A DNA stretch of 16,644 nt from Cytidiella melzeri (lineage: Eukaryota > Basidiomycota > Agaricomycetes > Polyporales > Irpicaceae): the NCBI GenBank assembly GCA_022592445.1, contig JABYQR010000607.1, forward strand, positions 1 to 16,644, given 5' to 3'. The notes below the pieces were generated by a model. That model was not told the origin of the DNA and did no database searches. It saw nothing but the letters and a program-made list of their open reading frames with translations. Numbering within the stretch: position 1 is the first letter of the stretch; every line of letters starts with the position of its first letter. The position numbers and the translations under genes are program-made. This document shows positions 1-9,082 of this stretch, one piece after another.

Positions 1-304
1 GATATTATACAGTACTAGGGTACTACTGAGATAGAATTACAGATAGAGTGTATGCGAATTATAAGAATACGAGTATGTTAAGCGATGTAGAGGTCGAGTG
101 CGCGGCGACGAGTAGAATGCGTATGCGAATGGTGAAGTGAAACAGGCGCGGCAGGGAGACACAGAGCGACGGAGGGGACGAGGGGATGCGAATGCGAATG
201 CGAGTGAGGACGAGCAGGACGACGAGGAAAACACCTATCAAACAAACTTCCTGTTCACGGGGGGGTCCTTGTTCATGGCGAGCTCTGCGAAGGTGCTGCC
301 CTTG
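1..304. other. No gene recognised
   Basis: Downstream of the large gene's stop. It holds a (GAATGC)n microsatellite near 186-205 and a G-run of seven at 260-266. Open frames on both strands are low complexity. It may include the 3' untranslated region of the minus-strand gene. Confidence 0.5.
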
Positions 305-3300
305 TCATGTTGGCGAGCGCAGCGAGGGAGCTGGGGTTCTTTAGACAGAGAGTGCATTGTCATTATGCGTACACACAGCCAGAGAGAGGAGGACAACATT
401 ACCTCAACGATTCCTGTAGACCCAAGTTGCGAGGACTTCGTCGAGGCTGTTGGGTGTTTGCAATGTGAGTGTCAGTAGATCAAAACGACGGTGGTTAGTA
501 TGAGTTACCTGTTTGGCGTCACTGCGTGATGCCTCTTCGGTGTTGTGCACTTGGAGAGAACGTCAGACACAGGAAGGTTAGGGGGAGGTTAGGCTTGTGA
601 ACTCACTGTGGACGTCGAGGTCTACTTGTGCGGGAGGATCTAGAAGAGGCAACAGATGTCAATGTCAGCTATGGCTCTATGCTGCACTCCAGACAGAGAT
701 TGGTGCGTCCTCCGATAGTGAGGACGTTCACTATCGGTGTCACACTCCAGACAGACATTGGTGCGCCCACCGATAGTGAGCCTCCGCACTATCGGAGGAC
801 ACACACAAACAGACTATGGTGCATCCCCGATAGTGACTCCTCACTATCGGGGTGACACTCCAGACAGACCCTGGTGCGCCCACCGATAGTGAGCCTCGTC
901 ACTATCGGGGACGCACTACACAGACATGGTCATCCTCCGATAGTGAGGAGTTCACTATCGGGCACGCACTCTACACAGACATGGTGCATCGTCCGATAGT
1001 GAACGTGCTCACTATCGGGGAACTTGATGGAGGTGAAGAAAATGAGCACGTACCGACGTGCAGCTCCTCTGCATCCATCCCCACGTAGTCCTCGTTGTCC
1101 TTCTCACCGTCGGCGTCGGCGTCAGCATCCATGTTTTCGTCCACTTCCTCCTGGATTGGCTGGGGAGCTTCATGAGGAACATGATCCCTCACCGTGGTCG
1201 ACACTCCCGGAGCCATCGACCCAGACCTCGAGGTTCGCCCCTTGCCAGGAGCAGCAGACCCCGATCGCGACACAGGCGCAGCAGAGGGTTGTCGAGAGAC
1301 CGACTTGGGGCGGGCAGCGACAGGGCGGCGGTCGTCCGTCTCACCAGCAGCATCCGTGGCCATCTCCTCATCAGCACGCTCTTGGATCTGCTCAGGAGCC
1401 TGAGCACCACCCACAGGCACGGCCTCCGCAGTGGTCGGCAATACTGGAGCCATCGAGCCAGAACTCGACGCTCGCTGTTTACCAGGGGCCACAGAGCCTT
1501 GACGCGACGATGGGGCCACAGACTTTGGTCGAGAGGCAGCTCCAGTAACAGTGGGAACAGAGGGAGCACGCGACGCAGGTTGCGCACTGGCTCGCCCCCC
1601 CTCTCCGCCCACAAGCCCAGACGATGACGGAGTAGGCCTCTTCGGCGCGGTTATTGTTGTCGAGCGGTTGCGGCTACTAGACGCACCAGGTGTCGCAAGC
1701 TCAACCTGCGCATTCACCTTCGCTCCTAGCAACGACAGCCGCGTCGCCTCCTCGATGTCCCGCAGCTCCTGCTCGTCGGCGTTGATGACCTCCTCCACAG
1801 CGTTCGCGGTCTCTGGGTCAAGGTCCATAGGCTCTATCGCCCCCTGCTCCTGCGAAGCCTCATCCAGAAGACGTCCCATCTCCAAACGCTCAGCAAGCGT
1901 GTCGTACTCCGACTCTGAGCCGCTTCCCTTGTCCTCCTTCCCAACAGCCGCCTCCGACTCGTCCGACGACGTCAACGTCGACCGCGATCGCTTCACAACT
2001 CGCGCCTCCTCCACGTTGCTCACCTGCCCGTCGTCCGTCGTCGTCGATGGCTCCCCACTCTCACTCTGCGAATGCGTCCGCTTCCTCTGTCGTTTCGGAG
2101 TCTTCTCGTTCGAGCTGAGAGATTTCGCTCGAGGGGGTGTCTTGACAGGGGAGGGCTGCTTCGCAGGGGGAGGGACAGGTCTTGGTCGCGGCTTCTGACG
2201 CTGCACAGGCTGCGCAGGCGGGGCAGGCTCGGAAGGCTGTGGTGCCTCAGCCTCCCCTCGCTCTCCGGCCGCAGAAGACGGCTGGCGCACGGGTGACGGC
2301 TGCCTACGGTTCTTTCCACCGCGCGGTGTCTTCGGCACTGCAGAACCAGATGGCTCGCCAGCCTCGCCTTGGGGCTCAAACGACGGGCGCTTCTTTTTCT
2401 GTCGCAGTCGCAGTCAGTATCGCTCACACACCACTGCTCCGCTCAATTACAGACAGCTCACCTTTCCCTGCGCGCGAGACACTGCCACACCTGCCTCCGG
2501 AAGCTCCTCACGATGCTCAAGCACGAACTGACGGTACTCGAGCAGCAGGTCCGCAAACGACACCTCGCCAATCGTCGGCACAACCTCCATGACCGGACGC
2601 ATCCGCAGCGCAGGTGGGGTCACCACAGATCCAACCCCAGGGTCGTTCACTGTGGGCGAGAAACTCTCGTTCGCGTGGCTAGGCCGCTCACGAAGGAGTT
2701 CCGTCTGTGCGCGGGTCGGCAGGTCTTGAAGGGCCTGGTGCTCGCTCCACCAGATGTTGCGCTCCATGTTGAAGTGCAATGCCTCAAGGGTAAGGGTGAA
2801 AGAAGTGAGCTTAACACATAGCACAGTAGACGGAACGCACTCACCCTGTGCAACACCTGAAGCGCGAACGCGACCTCGTGCGAGATGGCTGTGTTCCCCT
2901 CTCCTTTCTCCACGAGGTGTCCGTCTGCCGAGCCAGCGGAGGCGGCGGCGAGGTTTTGGATACGATTGAGGGAATCCTCAATGTTCTTTTGGTGTCGCGA
3001 CGGTAGTTGACGACATCCCGACGCAAGATCGCGATCTGCGTGCTGGCCTTGAACACCGTCACTTGCTCCGCCGCAGGCTTGAGGCCATCGACCCACGGAA
3101 ACGACTTCACGTCCTTCTGGAGGTAGTCGACGAGGTAGACGTTGAGCCGATTGCGCACCCTCGACCCCTCCTTCGACTCGATCAGCTGCGGCCGGTACGC
3201 CGCGATCACCTTCTCCTCGAGCAACGCGTATGCCATCCATTGACTCGCGATACTCGCCATACGTTGCTCTTGTATGAGTGCCAGTCTACGGGGTTCCGCG

Positions 3301-6300
3301 CGATGAGGTTCAAGATCACTGTGTCCTTGTCGCGACGGGTGAGTGCGCCCTTTCTTCGCCGCGCTCAGCATCGTGGTGATGTCCTTCACACTGCTCCCAG
3401 CCAGAACACGGTGGTGGGGAATGGCTGATCGAACCTGCTGAAGATCGGCACGAAGCGGCGATGTCGAAGGGCGTCTGGGAACAGGAGGCGGCTTCTCTTC
3501 AGCTGTCTCAGCCTCTTGCTGCGCGCGTTTTCCACCCTTCGACGGTGCCACCGTGATCACCCTTGGCCGTTTCCTCGTGCCGTACTCCTCGTCGTCCGCC
3601 TCGTTGACGTCCGCGCCTGCGTCGTCGATGAAGTCGTCTGCTGTGTTCGGACGCTTCTTCATCGTCGTGTCCAGACCCTGGGGTTCACTGTGTCCGGATC
3701 GCCCTTGACGAAGGCCGAGTTGATGACGTTTCCATTCACGCAGCGCTGGATGTCGCCGTTCTTGAGGAGGCGTTGTGGCGGCCTGTGGCGGCACCCAGGA
3801 CCGACGCTCGTCTGGAGCATGTCCAGCATCTCCGGTAATGACCAGATCGCGGTGAACAACGCGTCCTGGGCAGCCTCGACCTTGGATCTTGCGATGCGCG
3901 ACCCACTCAGCGACAACGATTGGAACATCGCCTGCGTGAGATCCTTGCCGCCGTGTCCGCGAGCGTTGTTGCTCGGGTAGAGCATGAGCGGAGCGAACCA
4001 CAGAGCGAGCTGCATGAAGGTATGTCAGTGTGGCCCTTCTTGCACAATGGTCAATAGAGCAGCAACTCCGATAGTGCAAGTGTGCACTATCGGAGACGTG
4101 ACATGGACGTGCTCCGATAGTGTACGCTCACACTATCGGGCACTGTACATGGAAGTGCTCCGATAGTGTACGCTCACACTATCGGACACTGTACAAGCAT
4201 GTGCTCCGATAGTGTACGCTCACACTATCGGACGCGGTACAAGCATGGGCTCCGATAGTGCGTATTGCCACTATCGGAGCACGGCTGGTCATGACTCCGA
4301 TAGTGTCAATACGCACTATCGGAGCACGTCAGTGGCATGCCTCCGATAGTGCACCCTGGCACTATCGGACATCCTCTCACACTCCGTTGTGCGGCCGCCC
4401 AGCGCTTATGTGTCCGTTAACGAGTTAATCCACTATCGGACACCATGCATGGCCTGCGCGGGCAAAGGCTGCCCACCGATAGTGCATCCTCTCGTTATCG
4501 GACTCACTTGCACCGTCCTCCGATAACACAACGCGTCACTATCGGACTTCAGACATAACGCTGCTCACCTCCTCAATCCCTTCCTGGCTCTCCAGAAGTC
4601 GCCTGTACGCCTGCTCCAGCGGGGTCTTCGTCGCCAGCGGCCACGGCGTGTAGCTCTCCGTGCGTTGCCCAAGCAGAACTAACGCTCGCCACGCATACGA
4701 GTCGTACCGCGCCTTCTGCTCAACCTCGTCCTTCGGCAGCTCCTTCCCATCGTTCGCCAACGTCGCAGCCACATTCATCGCGTACTCCTTCAGCTGGTGG
4801 TCGTACTTGTTGCTCCCCGTCGTACCAGCATAGATGTAGTTCTCCGGGTCGATCAGGTCCACGTACGCCTCGTCAAAGTACTCCATCCTCGTCGTCGTAA
4901 GCACATCCCGGTCAGGCACACCAGTCGCATCGTGACACAGCTCAACCAGCTCAGACAACGTCGCCCGCGCCGCAACCATCTCCGCAAGGTCCTCAACCAC
5001 CTTCGCCTCCTCCAACTCGTGCGCTCGCTTCAGATCGCTCCATCGCGCCCCATCATGATTGCGCTTGTAGCTCCCAGTAAACGACCTGATCTTCACCCGG
5101 TCGTCGTTCGTCAGCGCCTGCAACTTCTCAAAGTCCGTCACAACTGCAAGCTCCTCCAGCTGCCCAGCCGTCATCGCCTCGCGAAGCCTCTGCAGCTTCG
5201 CCGCGGAGGAACACAGGCCCATCGTCGCTTTTCCTCACTCTGCACAACACCCAGCACCGCCTTGTACGTCCACGAAGACGTAATCGGCCGCAAATCAGCT
5301 CCTGCACCGCAAACATCTTCTGCGCAGCTCGCCAGTACAACTGTTCAAATCGTTAGCGCATCACACCACATTCACAACTTCCTCACTCACCTCCCCCGGC
5401 GTCCTCTCGATGTTCCTCGCCATCCATCTCGTGACGTAACAGTCAACGCAGGGTAATACTCACGGTACGCAAGGTACGTGAGCAGATAATCCCGCGTCAC
5501 CGTGTGCTGAACCAACTGCACAGTACCACCTTCGGCTGCGTCTTCTGAATTTCCACCATTCGCCCCTTCCACGTCGCCTCAAGCTCCCGTCTGCTCTCCT
5601 TCTCGGCCGCATCCTCTCTCACCTTCTCCGCACGCACGTCCTCCAGCTCCTGCTTCAGTCGCGCAATCCGTCGCACAAGTCGCCCCTTGAACTGCAACGC
5701 AAGTTGCACCCGCAGTTGCCCAAGTCCTGCTCAGCAATATCCGTCTCCATCGGCTCCTCGCCCGCAAGATCCTCCGCCGTAAACGCAATGTCCGGTATCT
5801 TCTCGTACTGCGGCACTCCATCCACCTCCTCAACCTCCTCGTACTTCAGCACCTCCCTCAGCGCATCCTTCACCCGTGAGTTCCGCCTCTTCAATCCCTC
5901 CAACCGCTGCTTGATCACGTCGTACATGTCGCGCTTCCTCTTGTAGCCCCGGCAAATCGTCATCAACGCCTCCTCAGGCGTCTCCCTCAAACGTACGTCG
6001 TGCTTGTTCGCAGCAAGTGCGCTTCGTGTTTCATCCGTCAGGTCCTCTGGAAAATCGCACGTAAACACAAATCAGCCCGGTACCTTCAAACACACAACAT
6101 GAGGACATCACCTTCAGCATACACCCCAACCAACCACTTCCCCTTGTACTTCTGGAACGTACGCACACGTCGCACATTCTCCTCCTCAGCCGCGATCAAC
6201 GCCTCATGCTCCTGCACCTGCTTCTCCCAATCCTCCCCCTGCAACTCGAATTGCTCAGCACTCGCACCCGACATCACGCTCCTCAGCTCCTCCACAATCG

Positions 6301-7128
6301 CCTGAACCTCAGCAATCTTCTGCGTACTCTTCTTCACCGACTCCGGGTCAATCGAGTCCTGGATCGCTCGAACAGCGGCATGTCGATGCTGCCCTCCAAG
6401 CGCTTCCAAACGCTTCGGCACCATCTTCAGGCACCCAACAAGCGGCGGGTACTCGTCCACATTCGTCGTGAACTCCTTCACAAGCTGCCCCTTCCCCTCC
6501 CCACCCACTCCCCCATCCCCACCCTCCATCACGTCCACGTCCTCGCTCTCCTCGCTCTCCAAAAAATCCTGCGACGCCTTCGGCCGGGGAGGACTCGCCA
6601 CCACCTCCTTCAACATTGTCTTCGACAGCATCACAGGAATGAACGTCTGCCGGTCAAAACGGCGCAGCCCGTCCTTCCACATGCTGTCCTTCAGCTCGTC
6701 CACCGCCCGCTTGTTGATCGCCCTGTTGTTCTCGATCCCAAAAGACAGCGGTGGAGACCCAAGGATATCAAGCCATGCGAACCCCAGGAACGCTCCGTCG
6801 ATGCTGCGCTGCAGCTTTTGCGTCGCCCCAATCGCGACGTGAACGTCCTCCGCGCCAATCGTCTCAAGCCTCTTCTCCGCCTCCACGTACTTACGCTGCG
6901 TCGCCTCCTGCGCAACCAACGCCTCCTCCTGTATACACAGTACATAGTCAGCATTCGTACTCAATACATACGTTCAACACCACGTACCTTTTGCCTCTCC
7001 CTCTCCTCCTTCTTGTACTTTCGGTTATCCGCCGCCTGCTTCTTTCTCGCCTTCAGGAGCGCCTTCTCCTGCTCCGATTGCTCCGTCGCCTTGCTCTTCT
7101 CACTTACCTTGCTTGCTTTTGGTGCCAT
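305..7128 (-). CDS. Large intron-rich gene with N-terminal ParB/Srx-fold domain and disordered nuclear-type C-terminus
   Basis: Starts at ATG 7126-7128 (MAPKASK...), a basic, coiled 47-residue first exon. Introns placed from donor, branch and acceptor, all phase-consistent: 6929-6987, 6047-6111, 5341-5390 (alternative donor at 5463), 4010-4568, 2783-2844, 2399-2461, 640-1053, 550-606, 447-508, 339-402; stop TGA 305-307. Residues ~108-240 resemble a ParB N-terminal domain: NNRAIN, VDELKDSMWKDG, then GGQHRHAAVRAI. A coiled-coil (5530-5700) and unrecognised helical regions follow, then a Ser/Pro/acidic tail with KKKRP and PKRQRKR nuclear-signal-like stretches. Frame switches near 5709, 5524, 5230, 3680, 3350, 3262 and 2998 have no convincing canonical intron, so small introns or indels remain open. 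An annotator could instead split it at 4010-4568 into two genes, but the phase 0/0 join GAG|GTGAGC...CATGCAG|CTC argues for one. Function unknown; DNA binding or NTP binding is inference from the fold. Confidence 0.6.
640..1053 (-). other. 414 nt intron containing palindrome array A
   Basis: Donor CACGTCG|GTACGTGC at 1053 and acceptor GCCTCTTCTAG at 640 join phase 1 to phase 1, continuing as VDPPAQVDLDVH and then through three ordinary introns of 57, 62 and 64 nt to a stop. Without splicing the frame would run into the array and stop at 971. The intron is about seven times the usual length here, and the excess is almost entirely the six-unit palindrome array. Confidence 0.6.
684..1020. repeat. 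Palindrome array A (six tandem units)
   Basis: Six units with a period of 53-59 bp start near 685, 743, 802, 856, 914 and 967. Each has a CACTCCAGACAGACATGGTG-type spacer followed by CCGATAGTG, an 8-9 nt loop and CACTATCGG. Spacers and arms are conserved while loops vary, so the array grew by tandem duplication of spacer plus hairpin. Confidence 0.9.
1075..1590 (-). repeat. Tandem Ser/Pro-rich protein repeat in the tail
   Basis: Two consecutive modules of about 65 residues share the order RPKSV, a Ser/Gly/Ala-Pro stretch ending APGK, SGSMAP, a Thr/Val linker, APEQIQE or APQPIQE, and an acidic end (ADEEMATDA, VDENMDADA). This is an internal duplication of a disordered, phosphorylation-prone segment. 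The last module runs into a DADADADGE tract just before the donor of the 414 nt intron. Confidence 0.6.
1721..1780 (-). other. Ubiquitin-interacting-like motif in C-terminal tail
   Basis: The tail contains DEQELRDIEEATRLSLLGA. It fits the UIM pattern: acidic cluster, hydrophobic residue, two residues, Ala, three residues, Ser (I-E-E-A-T-R-L-S). It is the only predicted helix in an otherwise disordered Ser/Pro/Arg-rich stretch. The match is by eye, and short motifs like this arise by chance. Confidence 0.4.
4010..4568 (-). other. 559 nt intron containing palindrome array B
   Basis: Donor GAGGAG|GTGAGCAGCG (4568) and acceptor CACTGACATACCTTCATGCAG (4010) are both near-ideal for this locus and join phase 0 to phase 0 (...EGIEE / LALWFAPLM...). 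The branch CTGAC lies ~16 nt before the AG. If unspliced, the upstream frame ends at TAG 4539-4541, a stop that lies inside a palindrome arm (CCGATAGTG). The alternative is that this is an intergenic region between two genes. Confidence 0.55.
4066..4547. repeat. Palindrome array B (about ten hairpins)
   Basis: Arms CTCCGATAGTG / CACTATCGGAG recur near 4066, 4112, 4159, 4204, 4250, 4295 and 4340, with spacers like CACTGTACAAGCATG at ~45 bp period. Three consecutive units share the loop TACGCTCA. Decayed or hybrid units follow at ~4430, 4476 and 4518; the last pairs a GATAACA arm with a CACTATC arm. Units 4250-4279 and 4295-4324 are inverted copies of each other with one mismatch. Confidence 0.9.
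6350..6750 (-). other. ParB/sulfiredoxin-fold domain within the large gene
   Basis: The exon after the first intron encodes FGIENNRAINKRAVDELK and, ~100 residues later, LEALGGQHRHAAVRAIQD. In ParB proteins an N-terminal N-x-R segment with a helix like this is followed by a beta strand (here TFIPVMLSK) and a G-x-x-R nucleotide-binding motif; sulfiredoxins carry GGCHR at the same place. Here the Srx catalytic Cys is Gln, so sulfiredoxin chemistry is not expected. Between strand and motif lies an acidic, Gly-rich insertion (SEESEDVDVMEGGDGG), longer than in typical bacterial ParB. Recognised by motif only; a profile search would decide. Confidence 0.65.
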
Positions 7129-7284
7129 TGCGAGTTGTGTGAGAGTGCGTTAAGTAGACTGTGGTGGTGGTGGTGGTTGAGAAGATCGTAATCGGATTAC
7201 ATCGCAACAGTCCGCTCGCAAATCAAACTCAGACTGATTGCCGCTCCGGCAATCTCACGTGAGGTTCTCACAGGGGACTCCACA
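7129..7284 (-). promoter_or_regulatory. Presumed promoter and leader of the ParB-fold gene
   Basis: About 155 bp separate the start codon from palindrome array C. Read on the minus strand it is C/A-rich with a (CCA)n run directly before CACTCTCACACAACTCGCA and ATG. No clear TATA box is seen. Its role as a promoter is inferred from position only. Confidence 0.35.
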
Positions 7285-7540
7285 TCCGATAGCGTCACAT
7301 TGCGTTATCGGGGAGGGGTTATGCTGGGCTACAGCTACACAGTCCGATAACAGCCTGTGTTATCGGAGTATGCAGTAGCATAGTCCGATAACAGCTTCTT
7401 GTGTATCGGAGTATGCATTAGCATAGTCCGATAACAGCTTCTTGTGTTATCGGAGTATGCAGTAGCATAGTCCGATAACACTGTGCGTTATCGGGGCATG
7501 CAGTAGCATACTCCGATAACACAAGAAGCTGTTATCGGAC
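7285..7540. repeat. Palindrome array C (six hairpins, GATAACA subtype)
   Basis: Hairpins lie at 7285-7312, 7342-7368, 7383-7411, 7426-7455, 7470-7496 and 7511-7540, with spacer TATGCAGTAGCATA. Arms are mostly CCGATAACA / TGTTATCGG rather than the GATAGTG arms of arrays A and B. The third unit has lost one T in its right arm. The last unit is the exact reverse complement of the fourth over 30 bp. Confidence 0.9.
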
Positions 7541-7689
7541 TGTACAACCTCGCTGCACACAGCAATGCAGACCACTTTAGAGACGGTTAGGCTTGCTGGC
7601 GTACACGCTTCGGCCACCCTCAAAATTCACACTTTGCAATCACATAACAGCATGCATCACATATCACACTCAGCTACAACCAATACTAG

Positions 7690-8597
7690 TTAATCAAAGT
7701 GCGATAGACATGCTATGTACTGCTCGTACGTCCAGTTCATCATCTCCGCACGCTCATGGATGTCAAGTACCTTAGGCTCCTCAGAGCAATACAAATACAC
7801 CCCAACCAACGGCTCACCTCCCACAGACGGTCGAAGACACACTCGCGTGTACCCATCACATCGCTCAAGCTTCACAACATAGTACAGGTCCTCCCCCGTA
7901 CCATCAGGGCGCGGAACCCACGTCCTCCCAACTCGGTCCCTCTGTCGCTCAAGGTGCCTCACAGTCCCCTCGTACCCCTCAGGTCCAGGCGTCACATACA
8001 CCCGGATCTTCCTAAGATTCGGACGCGGCAACACCAAACGCACAGGCGGTCGGTTCTCCTTCGAACCTCAAACTCTCTCAGCACTGAAGTCCCAATGCAA
8101 TCCAAATATAACTCACCGTCCTCGTCCTCGTCCTCCTCCTCCTCCTCAGAATCCCATCCAGAAACTTCGTCATCCTCATCCTCCTCCTCCTCCTCATCCT
8201 CATCCTCGTACCCATCTTCTCCTCATCCACATCTTCATTCTCCTCATCATCATCAATCTCCTCCTCAAACAACCGCGCAGGTGTAACAGTCTCGTCTAAG
8301 CACACAATCCACATGTCAGTTCACATCGCCGTTCACTCATGCAGAAGCACTCACCACTTCCATCACTCCACACACTGCTGGGTCCGTCCCAACACACAGA
8401 CGCTCAATCTCCTCCGCAACCGTGGATACGTCCATGCCGTTCATCGCGAGCTGCACGTTAGAGGACAGAGGGCTAGTTACATTCCTCCGTACTCGAACCA
8501 ATTATATATATACCCTCTGCATGCTAAGCGAACTCATCTCGGTCTCTTCAAGAATTCTGACAGCTTCGTGATGGTTCAACTTCACAGTTGCATTAAA
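7690..8597 (-). CDS. Unrecognised protein with acidic tract, possibly 5'-incomplete
   Basis: Exons read on the minus strand: 8514-8597 (FNATVKLNHHEAVRILEETEM), 8355-8450 (LAMNGMDVSTVAEEIERL), 8117 to about 8290, and 7690-8066. Introns 8451-8513 (63 nt), 8291 or 8296 to 8354, and 8067-8116 (50 nt, donor GTGAGTTAT, acceptor TTTGAG) have good sites. The third exon encodes a long Asp/Glu tract from GAG/GAT triplets with one unresolved frame switch near 8214. The last exon (PRPNLRKIRVYVTPGPEG...YEQYIACLSHFD, stop TAA) looks like a compact folded domain of unknown family. An earlier exon may lie at about 8677-8735 (GHEAENYDLYAAWEF), joined by a ~79 nt intron; I found no convincing start codon, so the 5' end may be missing. 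It is co-oriented with and upstream of the ParB-fold gene. Confidence 0.5.
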
Positions 8598-8894
8598 CTG
8601 CTCAAAATGACATATTATTTACATAACACCCCCATCACAGTGTCACACACTTGTACCCCCCTCGCAACAATATCACAAATTCCCACGCTGCGTACAGATC
8701 ATAGTTCTCCGCTTCATGCCCAAAATCTCGTTTTATTCACAAAAACACAGTCGCCCTACTTATATTCCACCACTCATCACATCATGTCTCCCTCCCATAC
8801 ATGCTTGGCCTGCATGCCAACGCACCACAGTACACTGCGCACAAACGATATCCCACATACACTTCATACATCAAAACCAAGCCTAACCTCACAA

Positions 8895-9063
8895 GGCGTG
8901 GTGGCGTAGTGGTACCAGCACCGGACCTTGCACCCACTGCAGTGCAAGGCGTTCGGTTCGATCCCGGCTCACGCCACACAAACAACGCCGATATACTCGC
9001 TGGCTTCAAGCATTCCCTGCAACGTAACCCGTTACAGGTAATGCTTGTAGCAAGCATGTTTTT
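8895..9063 (+). ncRNA. tRNA-like Pol III gene, copy 1
   Basis: GGCGTGG (8895) pairs with TCACGCC (8969-8975) as a 7 bp acceptor-like stem. A box TGGCGTAGTGG is at 8902-8912 and B box GGTTCGATCCC at 8955-8965. In place of a normal anticodon arm there is an 8 bp stem CCTTGCAC / GTGCAAGG with an 8 nt loop. Downstream come GTAACCCGTTAC and ATGCTTG-TAG-CAAGCAT, then TTTTT at 9059-9063. It may be a tRNA-derived SINE head or a structured ncRNA; it is not a canonical tRNA. Confidence 0.5.
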
Positions 9064-9082
9064 CTACCACCCCTTCTCCCCT

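Noticed and set aside
684..1020. CRISPR-like array (regular repeats with variable spacers)
   Set aside because: The repeated parts are palindromes plus a conserved spacer, units vary in length, the setting is eukaryotic and no cas genes are present.
137..1548. Plus-strand open frames in 137-1548 and 1551-2198
   Set aside because: They are complements of minus-strand exons and introns with good splice sites, and cross the palindrome array.
3680..5530. 11 nt GT...AG segments at several frame switches (for example GTGAACCCCAG, GTACTGTGCAG, GTGAGGAAAAG) as micro-introns
   Set aside because: Far below any spliceable length, no branch site, and GT/AG pairs this close are expected by chance.
6350..6750. 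Sulfiredoxin
   Set aside because: The catalytic Cys of GGCHR is Gln here, and the protein is far larger than sulfiredoxin.
6206..7153. 315-residue plus-strand frame opposite the ParB-fold exon
   Set aside because: Leu/Arg/His-rich antisense shadow of a GC-biased exon; no motif, while the minus frame has the ParB motifs.
7285..7540. Hairpins as intrinsic transcription terminators
   Set aside because: Fungal Pol II does not use them, no T-run follows, and the arrays occur inside introns.
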